From the NCBI RefSeq assembly GCF_910592395.1, contig NC_088308.1, positions 6,465,001 through 6,529,000 on the forward strand: a DNA stretch of 64,000 bases, given 5' to 3'. Made by a program: the position numbers and the translations under genes. Source of the DNA: Lineus longissimus (lineage: Eukaryota; Nemertea; Pilidiophora; Heteronemertea; Lineidae). The stretch's first letter is position 1, and every line of letters starts with the position of its first letter. Below the pieces are notes generated by a model. It did no database searches, was not told the DNA's origin, and worked only from the letters and a program-made list of their open reading frames with translations. Positions 36,890 to 49,104 of the stretch are shown here, in pieces.

Positions 36890-37094
36890 AGAGACTGTTT
36901 TCTGTTTTCCATCAAGTTTCCATCAAGTTTTAAACTGCCCCAAGCCCTTTGAGCAGAGGCAAACCTTGACAAATTCAAGAGACAGTTGAAAAGGTTACTT
37001 TTTGAGGAGTGGAGAGGGTCGCTTTGAGCGTGGTTTAATAAACCGTGGAAAAGTGCCATACAAATGACAATTACTATTATTATTATTATTATTG
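36890..37094 (+). mobile_element. Decayed 3' end of a non-LTR retrotransposon
   Basis: The plus strand encodes FKLPQAL, a stop, then AEANLDKFKRQLKRLLFEEW, the C-terminal LINE motif (LP--LR---SLD-FK--LK--LF) with one nonsense codon. GGTTTAATAAACC (37032-37044) can form a short hairpin, and the copy ends in (ATT)n at about 37074-37094. The arrangement parallels the LINE tail at 7.1-7.5 kb, but the sequence is a different family member and is older. Only the extreme 3' end is present. The minus-strand frame of 103 codons here is an artefact. Confidence 0.7.
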
Positions 37095-40000
37095 TTATCT
37101 TGCCCCTGATATGATCAGATCTCCCTGATCGGCACTCTTTCATTTTCTAACAGCTCACCCATATAATACCGGAAGTGATGAGTAGTACACACAAACTAAA
37201 TTGTCCTTTCACCCTTGTACCATGCTGATCAAATACCTATTATCATTCTTTCCCTCCAGAGATTTTTGCCTTTGAGACAGTTCTCAGAGTTCCATTCGCC
37301 ACCGTCTTGTCGGTGCAGGAGGCCCTCGCAATGACAACGCGACCTCACTAAGCAAGAGAAGTAGCTTGCGATGGACTGCTACCTTTAGCCGAAGACTAAA
37401 ACCGGCGTCTGACCGGAATTTAAAAACGCTTAACCGGCCATGGAGGAGTTCAGGCTTCCAAAGATTGATACCACGGATAACATACTGCTGAGCGAACGCT
37501 GATGACTATGACAGAGAAAACCACTGAGGACATTTTTCTCCGACTTCCTCACATTTTTTTTCGGGACGGACAAACCCCGCCTTGCCATGAATATGCAATC
37601 AAATAAGCGCGCTGATGTGACACTTGCATGTATACTTCATTGTAATAATTATCTGCTATTTGCATTATTCAGTGAGAACAATTCATTTCAACATATGTTA
37701 CCAAATGTAGTGAATTGAAATAATATTATGATATTTGTCGGTTTTGCCATTCAAGCCTGCTTGTTTACTTGGAACAACTTAAGGTGTATGCCTACGATAG
37801 CATGTCACGTTTACGCTTTTGACTGCAAAATCAAATGAAATCTAATGTATAGTGCTTTTTAGCCGTGTTTAGGTGAGTCTGTTGTAAGCTCACAAGTCAT
37901 CACAATTTTTAGAATGACCTCTTCAATCGACAATTGACATGGAATCCATACACCTGGGTACAGTATACCGATGGTACAGTACATTATAGTCTCTGCAATA
38001 TGTATCGCATGAGCGTATATCGTCGTGTTTCTACTTTTAAATACTGACTCTAATCGTAGTCATTTATTCGTCTAGATCTTCTTCCCACCGGGGTTTAAAT
38101 AAACGATTATAGATCAACAATCATAGTTTATATTGCCGTGAAGACCTTGACGTAACCTCAGCTCCTTGGTTATACTCCAGGCTGGCTGGCGTGAGACATC
38201 TACAGAGTGGCTTCCTGAGTGGGGTCAGGAGATCCTAATGTGATTTCCAGTCTTAATGCATATTTCATGGTGTAGACTCCCAGTGGAGGTCAGGATGACC
38301 TGTACGGCCAAGGAGTGAGTGGAGATAGCTGAAGTAGGAACTGACGACATGATGTTGTTGTTTTGTAATGGTACATAAGGTTGTTTCAATGGTATGTTGT
38401 CAACTAATACGGGCCAACTGCACCTAGCATTTCTACTCCATAGTATATGCATATATCTTCCAAAGTTCCTTTGATACACTGAACTAATTTAGTTTGAAAA
38501 ATAGACAATTGCAACGAGACAGTTTTATTTAACGGCGTTCGTTGTTGGCCGATCGGAGATTGAATTCGATCGATTGATTTGAGCGATTGGAACTATATTG
38601 AAATCTAAAATTGACAAAATACCAGTGTCACGAATTAACAAAACGGTATCCGCCCAGTGTCGAAATTCGCCAAGAATACTTTAAAATTGGCATTTGAGGT
38701 GCATTATTGACTCAATTATCGAATTGGATCTGCTGGGGGCATGTATTCGATATAAGGCGGTTTACATCGATTTCTTGATCGATTTCAATTCACTGATGGG
38801 ACCTATTAGGTTTGTAGCAAGGAAACCATATTGAAGTTACAGGAGAAGTGATTGATTGCCTGGATGTCCGGTCGCCTGCACTTCACATAAGAGGACTGCG
38901 GCCCTCTAATTTTATCTCTATCGGACTAATGGTTGTTGTCAGGGAATTCAGACATGTCAAAATTTGAGCACAGATATCGAGTCTCAGGAACTAATGATGA
39001 GATTTGAAGAAAGTATGGTTTCCAATATCATGCCTCTGATGTGTCTGACAGCGAATTGAGCGGATCTCTCACATATTGCCAACTCAACTCGTCAAGATTC
39101 ATGTCAATACTCGGAAAAAAGACAAGAAACGAAATACGAGACTTGAGAAACGACATATATACACACACAAAAGAATTGTGAGATATGTTCAGTCTCTGTT
39201 GTAAATGTCATAGACTGCAATATCTCCACAAAAAAGCTTTCGGAGCATCGAGACGCATGCATTACTAGCATATATGACATAATTCATGATCGTGGAGCAA
39301 AACAGATTTTTCCACCGACCCCATTTTTTTGCTACTCTTGAAATATCAGTTGTAATGCATTTAGAAGATGTATGTACGCGAATGCGATGAAAGTTGGCAA
39401 GAGCAGTATTTGTAGTCTAAATGTACGCACACAACGTCGTTGTCGAATTGTGTCTTCAATATCCAATTTTAACTGGTGACAATACAAGCTCGACTGCACC
39501 ATTTTGTTTCGACGAATCTCACGCTTCAAATTGTTAATGAAATTCCGATATCAACATAAGGAAAATTCAATTCAAGTTTGAGATGAAAGGTATTTGCCAG
39601 ATAAATTACATGTACGTCAAATAGTATTGTTTGAATATCACATCCAATACGCGCTTCAGTTAACGCTGCCACGCACACGGCCGATGAGCAGACGTGAGAT
39701 AGAGATATCAGGTAAAGGTGTCAAGCCCGTCATGTGTAGAATTCTTCTCAGAAATCAGCGACTGTAACTAGTTACAGTATCAAAGGAAGATTTTTTTCTT
39801 GTTTTCCTTATATCGATAACCTTTTACCGTTAGGGTTGTCGTGATGATTGACGTATGTGCGAGGTTTACTTGCATCTCCAATTACAAAACTTTACAAAAC
39901 TTCATTTTTTCCTGACTTTTATTTTTGTTAGTCGCCATTATTCGCAATATCCATGCAGTAAATCAAATACCCGCGAAAGATGGTGGCTTCCAGTATTCGG

Positions 40001-40271
40001 ATTCGCAGGTCTTGTTAGAGACTTCATTTCTCCATCAAGTGGTGGTTTCGAAAGTCAGTTGTAATCAGACAACTAGGCTATACCCTCGTGCCATCAAAGT
40101 GCTTTCATCACAAGTATCAAAATAGAACTGCGCTTTCTGAAGTGTTTACTTCGGCTTATTGAACAAATACACCTTCCAATTGAAACGCAATTCTGTTGAA
40201 AATGGCATGCTCTCCAAAGCTTTTAGGCTGTTTTCTTTTAGGCCGTTATCTCCTTTATCGAATAGCAGTGT
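37095..40271. other. Unassigned DNA, locally rich in ATCGAT words
   Basis: No gene is recognised. Between about 38550 and 38800 the words TCGATCGATT, ATCGATTTC and GATCGATTTC recur. At 39931 a strong acceptor-like tract (TTTTATTTTTGTTAG) precedes two overlapping open frames of 43 and 62 codons, but neither can be preferred. Confidence 0.45.
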
Positions 40272-40377
40272 TTGAATAGGCATGTTACGGGAATGTTATA
40301 TCGATGCTAAAAGGGAATGGTGGCTTGAATAGGCATGTTACGGGAATGTTATATCGATGCTAAAAGGGAATGGTGGT
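40272..40377. repeat. Recent exact tandem duplication, unit 53 bp
   Basis: Two adjacent copies of a 53-bp unit starting TTGAATAGGCATGTTACGG and ending AAGGGAATGGTGGC are essentially identical. Perfect identity in a non-coding setting points to a recent event or to an assembly duplication. Confidence 0.9.
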
Positions 40378-40610
40378 TTTAACTGTCAAATATGTTTGTG
40401 TGCTCACTGCAAACTTGAATATTGATGCTGCCTATTATCGCCAACCCTACCTCAGTGAAAGGAAATTCTAAGGTGAAGGTAAGTAAGATGTCATAGCCAA
40501 CATGAATGGAGGGACACTCTCCATGCAGTGATCCATTGACCAACAGCTTTCTATCCTCCCACTAAGGCCTTTGTATTGTCCCTTGAATACACTCATCGAA
40601 ACCCTGCTGA

Positions 40611-41000
40611 AACTGGCCTGATTTGGAAAGATATATTGGCCATTACATCGATGTACATCACTCCAACCGTCCCATCTCTGTCTACACATTGCCACCTCGC
40701 CGCCAAAGATCCTATTTAGATTTGATACCTAGAGGAAATCCCTCACAGCACAAGGGGTTGTTCATCTCACGTGCGAGAACAAGACAGTGGCCAAACAATT
40801 TGATCAATGTGGCGACGGTTTCCGGTAATTTGCCAACAGTACTTGTCAATTTAGTCAGTGACATGCTCCTCCAGTCTAATTGTACCATCGGAAATATGTA
40901 TCAACTAAGTGGCCCATCTTCATCTGGTAAACAGAGTAACTGTTCACTTAGCAAGATCACTTCATTATCAAACTTATATTGCTTAAAGTTATACGTTTAA
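40611..41000 (+). CDS. Possible exon or open frame, about 129 codons
   Basis: Among the longer open frames in the window, and unlike most it has protein-like composition. It starts NWPDLERYIGHYIDVHHSNR, continues with SVYTLPPRRQRSYLDLIPRG, a basic middle, and a serine-rich end (LSGPSSSGKQSNCSLSK). It ends at a TAA, and a polyadenylation-type AATAAA lies at about 41049. There is no good ATG at its start and the nearest acceptor is poor. The opposite strand is also open over 40695-40468. Length is at the edge of chance expectation for this base composition, and no family is recognised. Confidence 0.2.
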   Translation, partial: NWPDLERYIGHYIDVHHSNRPISVYTLPPRRQRSYLDLIPRGNPSQHKGLFISRARTRQWPNNLINVATVSGNLPTVLVNLVSDMLLQSNCTIGNMYQLSGPSSSGKQSNCSLSKITSLSNLYCLKLYV

Positions 41001-42577
41001 CCTTGAAAGGTGAGAGAACTATTTGCATTATGTCAAGCAGACTACTGAATAAAGACTTGAAAGAGAAAACGCGGAAGGATAAAACTTGGAAGAAAAACAT
41101 ATGTAATGAGCCCCGTTTTTCTGAGCAGGTTTTCTCACTCACTTGACGTTATCTCTTCAAGTGCACTAAGCGTGAAGTAAAGTAAAGTTTGCGTCAAATT
41201 ACAGACTAAGGTTTTTTGAACAACTTGGCCTTGATAAAATAATGGTAACCAAGACAGTTGATGGTGAAATAAATTGCTAAAGTACCACCAACCACCACAT
41301 TTCTGCGAAAAAAAACCAGCGAAAATGACTAAATGTTTCATATCCGGTAATAAAAATCGTGAGATTTTATCGAAATGAAACACGAGTCGCAAATATGAAT
41401 ATAGGCGCAATTTTACAGTTTACAATAATTAAAACTTGACAAATGGAACGTCCTATAAATTGTACTTATCATGGAGGTGTTTTGACAATGTAGCAAATGA
41501 CGATCTAAAGTTCAAATTGGGGACACTTCATGAAATATTTATTAGGGATGCCTAATATTCGCTGCACCTGCCGCTGGATTGCAAATGTTGTATATTATTC
41601 ATACTTGAAGTATCGGGTGTAAGCAGTTAAATCGTTGCTTTGTACCGTAAGACGGCATTAGAATCATTCAGCTGATTTACCCAGCTACATGTAGTTCAGA
41701 CGGATTTACAGATCAACATTTGAGTGGTTATGAGACTTTGTTTCGAAATGATTTAAAGGATGCTGGTACTAGCCGAATCGAATCGAACATGTCCTTTTTG
41801 TACGGCATGTACTTTTTGATAATCGATAAGACTTACGTGATCAATTATAAGAGTGTTTCAGCTCGTATATAGATTGGCGTCTGCCATGAATGGTCAAGAG
41901 CCACGCCGCGCCACAGATACATCACTTCGGCGTCCTTAAGTGTCCTTTATTAACAAAATGTCACTTGCGAGCGACCAATTGCAAATGGCGCCTGTAGAAG
42001 GACGTCAAGGACACTTCAATTTGATTCTTGAAGTGAGACGACAGGTGTTTCTAAAAAAACCAACATATAGTAACACCCCATCTCATTTTTGTAGCCAGCT
42101 ATACCTATAAAGGACAGATGATGAAATGGCCGCTATCATAAAAGGTAAAGGCTACGGTTTATATATGCTGTACTGTGCAGCAAGTAGACTGAGCTGACTT
42201 GACATTCATTATTCATGCCAGTCTCTTCTGAAACCTCTTTGGGGAGCTTCGGTAGTTGCTCAGCGCTCATTGTTTATACTGTTTGAAGTACACACAACTA
42301 ATGGTTATGTGTTTTTCCTTAGGGCACTGATTTAGAATCAGTTTGTGGTTCCACACAGAGTCGAACAGACACAACTTCATTTTACCCCTGGCCGCTGACT
42401 CCACTGGCTGCAACAACAGAGAATGAAGAAAAAACAACAGAGAATGAAGATGACTAGATACTTAAATCCCATGACAAAACACGTCTGCATCTCTATTCGC
42501 GTTCAAAGGAGACCAATTAATGTCCCAGCCGAAACACCGCTTATATCGTCCAGCCTTTCATATCGTACGGAGGAACA
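41001..42577. other. Unassigned DNA with small inverted repeats
   Basis: TTTTTTGAACAACTTGGCC near 41210 resembles one end of the outer element at 12.2-12.7 kb but has no visible partner. AAGTGTCCTTT near 41940 and AAGGACACTT near 42010 form a short inverted pair. CAACAGAGAATGAAGA is duplicated at 42410-42450. No gene is recognised. Confidence 0.5.
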
Positions 42578-42646
42578 TACCCGCGGAGCATAGGGATGAC
42601 CACCCGCGGAGCATAGGGATGACCACCAGCGGAGCATAGGGATGAC
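42578..42646. repeat. Three-copy 23-bp tandem repeat
   Basis: The unit ACCCGCGGAGCATAGGGATG repeats three times with period 23; the third copy has one change (CCAGCGG for CCCGCGG). Near-identity indicates a young minisatellite. Confidence 0.9.
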
Positions 42647-44380
42647 CCCAACTGATATTGTTGATTCCAGTAACGCTGAATAGCAGATTCCGAAGCAATA
42701 TATTTGGAATAGCTTTAAATCATATCATTTTGTTGATTGCCGTTGCTAACGTCCATCAGTGCCTGTACCCTGGAGGCCTACTCGCCAGGACACATTTAAA
42801 ACGACTACAATTTCTTTTACACTGCCTTACGAGACTGAAAGAGAAATTCTGCATCATACGAGTTATCCCCAAAGGACACAAAAAGGCTGCTGCAATGTGA
42901 GAAGGTAAATGGTGCTTCCACTGATCACCCCAGACATTTATCATCGTAATGCATAAAGGTGCTACGTGAGGGAAATGCCTAATTGGTGTAACCTCGTTTG
43001 GCAAGATGTGGCAAGGAAGAAAGAAACCTTGCAAGAGCTGCTCGTCGCAATCTCCAAGCAGACGCGATATTCAGTATATTCTTTCTGCCAGTTTGAAAGT
43101 ATACAGTCACGTAAAAGTAAAACGGTTCGACTAAAAAGTTTAAAGGGTCTATTTCAACCAATGGCATGTCTTACGTTTTCGTATCAAGATGTGCATTGGG
43201 GGTCTTAACGAAAAGGCCGCCAAGTCCCGAGCTATTCGGAGGCATGTATAATGGCGGCCAATTGAAGCAGGGACGGAACGGCGGCCAATTGATACAGATG
43301 TCCAGTCATGCTCGAGGAGAATGAGGCGTTGGGATGGAATTGCCGCTGCAGTAGAACACATTCTTCTTTCGAATCGACCTTGGCGATTCAAGCTATTCAA
43401 AATGTAATCGCAATATATTCCTCGACTATGGTAATCCTCGCAGATCCAACTGAAGCCAAATAAATGAAATCGCCCCGGGCAACACAAACGTCACCCAGGG
43501 TTTTTTTGTATGAAGTGCAAGGATGTGTTACCACACTTCAACAACAGACATCGGGAAGACGAGTCGTTTCATACTCCTTATAAAGGCATTGCAACCGAAT
43601 GTTAACATGATTTTCATGATCGATAAAAAGTTTTGTAACACTACATACTTGGGAAACATTCTGCGTCAACGAAGGCGACATCAACCCTTGTGGCCCGACT
43701 ATAAATAAACGTGTCGTTTCAACTTTGAAAGTAAATTAGACTCACCTCCCCAATTCTGCAGCTATTGCACAGCTTCCTCCTTTATTTTGATGTCAAATGC
43801 TTAATTAATATGTTTGTTTGTTAATCCACACGGTGTAACTTTATCCCAATTGCATCAGCACCACATATATCGATAAAATCGAGCTGGGTCCTATTCAATG
43901 CAATAATAACAGAGTTTAACACTAAACAGGTATGACAAGGCAATCGGTCGCAGATGGCGTTATTTATAAATATCGCTATATATTCGCCTACACTTCCATC
44001 TGGAGAAGTGTCTCGTTTTGAATTCCCCGCAGCGATATAAGCGCAGCTGTCAAGCCTTCAATCGATATAAAGTAGTCGTTGTTACACTTGATATACCATT
44101 TAATTTAGAGTAGAAATGATGAGCGCCTATATACACAGGCGTTTGTGAAGGGCGTTTGTGAAGGACTATGATTCCAAGGACTTTCTTTCCACTTACACCA
44201 CCACCCATGCACTCTGCAAACGATGCACAGCTAATGTACGCCTCGTGGATCATACACAGTATGACCCCATTACATTGTAGTGCTGTGTACATTCGCTGTA
44301 CATCGTGCACATAGTGCTGGATGGTAGTGTAAGTGGAAAAATAGTCCCTCGAATCCTTGTTCTCCGCAAAATCCTGTGCC
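42647..44380. other. Unassigned DNA with minor repeats
   Basis: GGCGGCCAATTGA occurs twice at about 43252-43292, and GGCGTTTGTGAAG twice at 44138-44163. CAGCTGTCA at 44044-44052 is the reverse of a word noted elsewhere in the window. Open frames up to 123 codons show no family features. Confidence 0.45.
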
Positions 44381-44412
44381 TATAGGATGCGCGATGCATC
44401 GCGCATCCTATA
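44381..44412. repeat. Perfect 32-bp palindrome without spacer
   Basis: TATAGGATGCGCGATG is followed at once by its exact reverse complement CATCGCGCATCCTATA. There is no loop, so it can be a cruciform or a symmetric protein-binding site. The central GCGCGATGCATCGCGC is CpG-rich in otherwise AT-rich DNA. It could be two abutting transposon ends, a dimeric operator-like site, or a tail-to-tail inverted duplication. Confidence 0.95.
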
Positions 44413-46621
44413 AGGAAACATATTGTTCCATAGTTTTCAAAAGTTATCGGACAACATCTTGTCATGATTGACACTGCACATGATTGAAACTGCACTAGAA
44501 ATACACACATATCATCATTACATCTTCCTACAGCAGCAAAAGCGGGAAACCGAGTGGCTGGCACCGGTGTGCAAGGGATAGTAGTCCTAGGGCTGATAGT
44601 CCGTGTAACAATAGCCCACATTGCTAAATGTTTTGGTTAGGGTTAGCGGTACAATAGATCATGCTGCTTAATTGGTCAAATACAATGCTACCGGACTATG
44701 ACTCCAGGGGGACTATATCCGCTGTCACACCGGCATTGGCTCGGCTTTCGGTGGCTTTGATTGTCATAACATTTGGAAGAATGTTTACTATGAGACAAAC
44801 CTATCTTCCTGACTATGCCGGGCAGCATATAAGTTTAGATAAACAGCTCAATCTAGACATACCCCACCCAGTACAGAGCTTAAAGTTGCAGGTTGCCAGC
44901 TTTCAAAAACCAAACAATAATCTATCAACAGGGTATATTTTAGATTGTGAAACCAGACTGTGGAGCAATGAATCACTTTAAGCCAAACAAAACCGACACG
45001 ACCAAACGACAACATAAACAAAGGGAAAAATGTAGCTGTTCGAGTCGTAAGATTGATACATCATAAAGTGAAGATCAAATATTGTGAGAGTGAGCCCATG
45101 TAATCTAGCTAGTTGATTGATATGTTATCCTCGACTAATCAGTAATGAAACAACGTAAAATTTAGATGGATTGACATGAGAGTTTTGATGTGATCATAGA
45201 CACCCGCGCAAATCCGAGTGGGGTTACATTTAACTTGTCATTTTAGGAATTGAAATGTAACAAATTATTGCAGGCTCTACCTCGGCGAATCAGTGTTGCA
45301 TTTTAGAGCCGACACATTTCAAGTGAAATACGTCCGTACCATAACCTATAGAGGAACAGTCGCCTGGCAATTTCGAGAGGGGCTGGGATGAGAAACAAGT
45401 TTTTGTTTGAACCAGCACGGCCAGGCCTTGCCTATGATAAATTAAAAACCAACCAGGTGTGTTACCAAGAATACATGATAACACATACCTCATTATCGTA
45501 CAATGAAATATTGACAAGCATTTTTTATATAATGCCGACAAATGAACAATACAAATATATAATTCAATAACTTTTTTGAAAGAGCCTTCATAACCACCTG
45601 CATGATATTTGTGATAAACTTCAGCGGAATGTGATATATTGCACGTAAAGAAAATTATCGACAATTGCAATCCGTAGCACATGCTTTATTGTGTCTTTTT
45701 TATGCAAGATGAACTTTTCATATTTTTTTGGCAAATTTGCTTTGGAAGCAATAGTTTATGGGAGATCCAAAGTTGCTTAATCACATTGTGAACACAATTG
45801 GGCCAAAAATGTAATAAATATTGCCACCGTCCTGGGGATTTCTTTGAATATGATAATCTATCTAACGGCAATTTGTGTTTCATCCGTCCTTTTGATGATA
45901 TACTACAGTGCATCTGAAGATTTATTGAATTAAACCGATTTTTTGTTGCAGAGTGTTTGCTAACGTGATTATCAACAGCTTTTTATCAATTATTCTAGCC
46001 ATTATGTTAAAGCTCACAGCCGGTGCCTCATGGACCCACTCTTTATCCCATTGATATTGATACACGCAGCCACATATTTAATAAAGCGTGGAAATGAATG
46101 ATTGACCCCCAGCTGTTCGATAATTGGATGTAAATATTAGAATGAAAAGAACAATGCATCACTATGTGTGAAAGTAATTTAAAATTGAGACGTGCATGCT
46201 GTTATATTACAGTCTGACACTCTCAATTAGAAGGCAAATTGCATATAGTGATTAGTATATCATGTGAACGACACCGAGGAACTCTGAAAGCATGTTTGTA
46301 TTATGCGCTTTTTCCAATGACAACTCCATCCTTTTCGAAGAGCATACGGAATAGTTGCATAATACTGGCGTTATCGACAAGATGAAAGATGGCGTATTCA
46401 TCTCCTAGCCTCATGTCCTTTATTGACGTATTTTTAATCAAAGGAATGGCATTTTAATCCCGAATAAATTCCGGAATCCGAATGAAACATGTATCTATAT
46501 CTAAATTCTCAATACTGTCTCACAAATGTTTCGCCCCACAAAAACAAATATTTTGTTCTAATACCTACATGTATAACCTTTACATTTGCATTTTTTCATT
46601 TCTTTTGCTTTTATTTCGTAG
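44413..46621. other. Unassigned DNA with an enhancer-like patch
   Basis: No gene is recognised; open frames of 106 and 130 codons are within chance length. About 46090-46260 contains GAACAATGCATCAC (a Sox/Oct-like composite), AGTAATTTAAAATTGAG and CTCAATTAGAAGGC, and resembles a non-coding regulatory segment. Confidence 0.4.
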
Positions 46622-46707
46622 ACAACATCTTCAGTACTCTAAAGTCCACAAATAAGTCTCCTCGGCGTCTTTTTCCTGAAGTAGCTTTTGAAACAAATAA
46701 TACATAG
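46622..46707 (+). CDS. Candidate terminal exon, 28 codons
   Basis: A very strong pyrimidine tract (TTTTCATTTCTTTTGC, then TTTTATTTCGTAG) forms the acceptor. The frame then reads NIFSTLKSTNKSPRRLFPEV to a TAG. The peptide is basic and serine-rich, plausible for a disordered C-terminus. The frame is open before the acceptor too, so the splice site decides its start. No polyadenylation signal follows closely. Confidence 0.18.
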
Positions 46708-46757
46708 AAAAAGCGCCTTTCCCTAAAAACTGCTATCAAGGACAGCAGATAATCATC

Positions 46758-46955
46758 ATGACAAGTACAGTAAAGCCAAATACCCCACTCTGTTCGAGCA
46801 ATGTGCAAAAGGGCTTACACAACGCGGACATGACATATGCATTACCAGATGGAAACAAGCAGGCTTTCACGCCAATTCAGTCACCCAGATTCAGCCACGA
46901 GACATCGGAAAAACTTAAACTAAGTAAGATGACATATTTCGATTATCTTAAGTGA
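46758..46955 (+). CDS. Possible first exon or small open frame (65 codons)
   Basis: An ATG preceded by ATCATC opens a frame reading MTSTVKPNTPLCSSNVQKGL, then NADMTYALPDGNKQAFTPIQ, and ends ETSEKLKLSKMTYFDYLK. Inside the last part lies a GTAAGA donor at 46924, so it could be a first exon of about 55 codons. The composition is polar and protein-like. No family is recognised. Confidence 0.18.
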   Translation: MTSTVKPNTPLCSSNVQKGLHNADMTYALPDGNKQAFTPIQSPRFSHETSEKLKLSKMTYFDYLK

Positions 46956-47294
46956 AATATTTCATCAGTTGATGGGTGTAAATGAATTGTATCTGACGTT
47001 GATGGGAGCTGGTTCATGAATCGATTCAGTTGAGGATATGAACAGTTATTAAGTATTCTGGGGAAGGTCGCAGTTAGTGATGATGGCTGGTGTAGAACGC
47101 TTTGGGTAAACGTAAGTAGTATAGTCGGTAAGTCCAATAAGTGTTGAAATGCCTCTATTTATAGATTTCTAGGAAGTTGTGTGTCGTGTTTGCACTTAAG
47201 GTAAGTAGGTCCATGTATGCAAATATACATTTAGAAATGAAAAAAGAAGTAAATTCAACTGCAATAAAAATCCAAATGGAATGAAGAGACTCAC

Positions 47295-47529
47295 CAGTTC
47301 TGAGCTGAGTATGTCTTTGGCCTTCCTTTATTCGTTTTCTGGAATGACACAAGGATAGGAAATTGTAATCATCGTCTAGCAAGTATCCAAAGTGATGGAC
47401 GTCATGTGCAGTCACACGTCCGTCAAGATATGGGGAGAATGGATACCTCGGACCAACGCGCAACTGGCACGACGTCCGACCCGGATAGGGTGGGTGGGGT
47501 GGGTGAAAGAAATCTCTTTCGTCCAACGG
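47295..47529 (-). CDS. Candidate internal exon, 78 codons, unknown protein
   Basis: On the minus strand a pyrimidine-rich tract ending GACACCAG leads into an open frame. It reads PLDERDFFHPPHPPYPGRTS, then VGPRYPFSPYLDGRVTAHDV, then YLLDDDYNFLSLCHSRKRIK, and closes at ACTG followed by GTGAGT, a near-consensus donor. Both ends and the composition (aromatic, acidic loop, basic end) support a real exon. It starts in phase 0 and ends in phase 1. A second minus-strand frame open just upstream (47713-47423) also looks protein-like but is in another phase. Either it is an adjacent exon joined after a frameshift or it is chance. No family assignment is possible by eye. Confidence 0.38.
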
Positions 47530-49104
47530 CTGGTGTCGAAATAAGAATGAAATGCCAAAATAAGTTTCTCAGCTCTACGTTGTAACCCGTGGTCTCTTTT
47601 ACTTTGGCTTGTATATCATTCGCGTTATACGACACCATCGTGTGTTTTTTGGAGAAGCTCGCCAACTCTGCCTCCGGTACATCTTCCGCCGTTGCTTTCC
47701 ATCCGAGAATCAAAGGGAGGATATCTTTTATTTAAACGAATGTTCGGGCTTTAGGCAAGCTGTCACGGGCTTTGTTATTCCGATTTTTGCAGATAATGGC
47801 ACGAGGCCTTGTCCTGTATTTATATATGAGTAACACACCTGCGTCACGTGAGGTGATTTCAGGTGACTTGAATATTCTGCCAAACTCCTTTGTCCAAGCC
47901 CGCAGCTGACCCGGGATTTAATTTATCTTTCGAATTGAGCCGACCTGGTCTGGCTCCTCCTTTATCCCTATGACGTTCTAACGACAATGGCATGTTGCAC
48001 CCAAGCTCAGTCGTGACCTGCATGGTGGAACTCTCTAAACTAACATTGACTTTTGTCTACAGAATTTAATACCTACAGTTTGACAATGTGGTTGCTCGGT
48101 ACTCGCACTCAAATTACACTCCAACCAGCAACTAATCATTACTGATGTAGGTACTAAAACTTACTTCTTAACTTCACTTAGTTATGCTACTTTTACCATA
48201 CAATGACTCCCTGTCATGAAAGTCCTTATCAATTATTGCTCTACGTGCTATACTTGAGTATCAAGTATAATTACTCAAACTCACATGAAGTTCCGTTTCA
48301 TGAGTAAATCTTAATGCATAGTAGCCCTTCGCTATGCTATCTCTCTCACTGCCATGGTCTTCTTCTATCATGACCAACGCATGACGTCACCACTTTGGAT
48401 TGATACATAATATAATGCTATCATTGCCATGGATTGATTTGTTTAGCCTTGACTTGCATACTATAATATCAACATTGAAGGCAGAACGATTATTCCATGT
48501 AAATGTCGTGTAAATTTTACGATGGAAGTAACTCCTTTGTTAAGATAGTGAGTGCAGGAGCTATATCATAGAACGAAAATATAAAATTGCATTATAAGTC
48601 AAGTCACGACATTTTCTGATCTCTGAAAGACAATCATGGTGTTTTAAGAAAATTAGCAGACATTCGCCGTACAACACATGCATTTCTCTTTCTCTTCTAT
48701 TTGCTTTTTTGATCTTAACAGATAGACAGTCCTGATCTGGTGCCAAATGTCGTTGTGCCGAATGGCCAAAACTTCTCCCTTTTGAGCTGCCAGTTTTGGG
48801 TATTGGTGCAGGCGGAGCTCTATCTATTCTATCTATTTAATAGATGGTGTCAAATTCTACAGTGGCAGGCGCACGCAGTCGGAAAAACAAACGCGGTATG
48901 AAGAAAGCAAGTTAAAATTCCGTGCCAATTGCTAGTCCACTTGCTGCTAAAATTTTTTGTTTGACAAGTGTCGGTTATTTAAGAAGATTTCTGACAGGTG
49001 TTCCATTATTGGATTAGGAAGAAACAAAGTGTCGTAAGCTTATTTTGCTGCTAAGAGTTATCGACAGGGTGGCTTATCGTGTCGTGTTTTATCACAACTC
49101 TTAC
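47530..49104. other. Unassigned DNA; possible intron
   Basis: No feature can be assigned. A 61-codon minus-strand frame at 48746-48561 and a plus-strand acceptor-like site (TTTTGTCTACAG at 48061) followed by 27 open codons are suggestive but too short to support. Confidence 0.45.

Noticed and set aside
39932-40125. Strong acceptor tract before two overlapping open frames
   Set aside because: Neither frame can be preferred and neither has known features.
43149-45682. Minus-strand frames of 112, 123 and 130 codons
   Set aside because: No splice signals, start context or family resemblance; the longest is about what chance predicts for the whole window.
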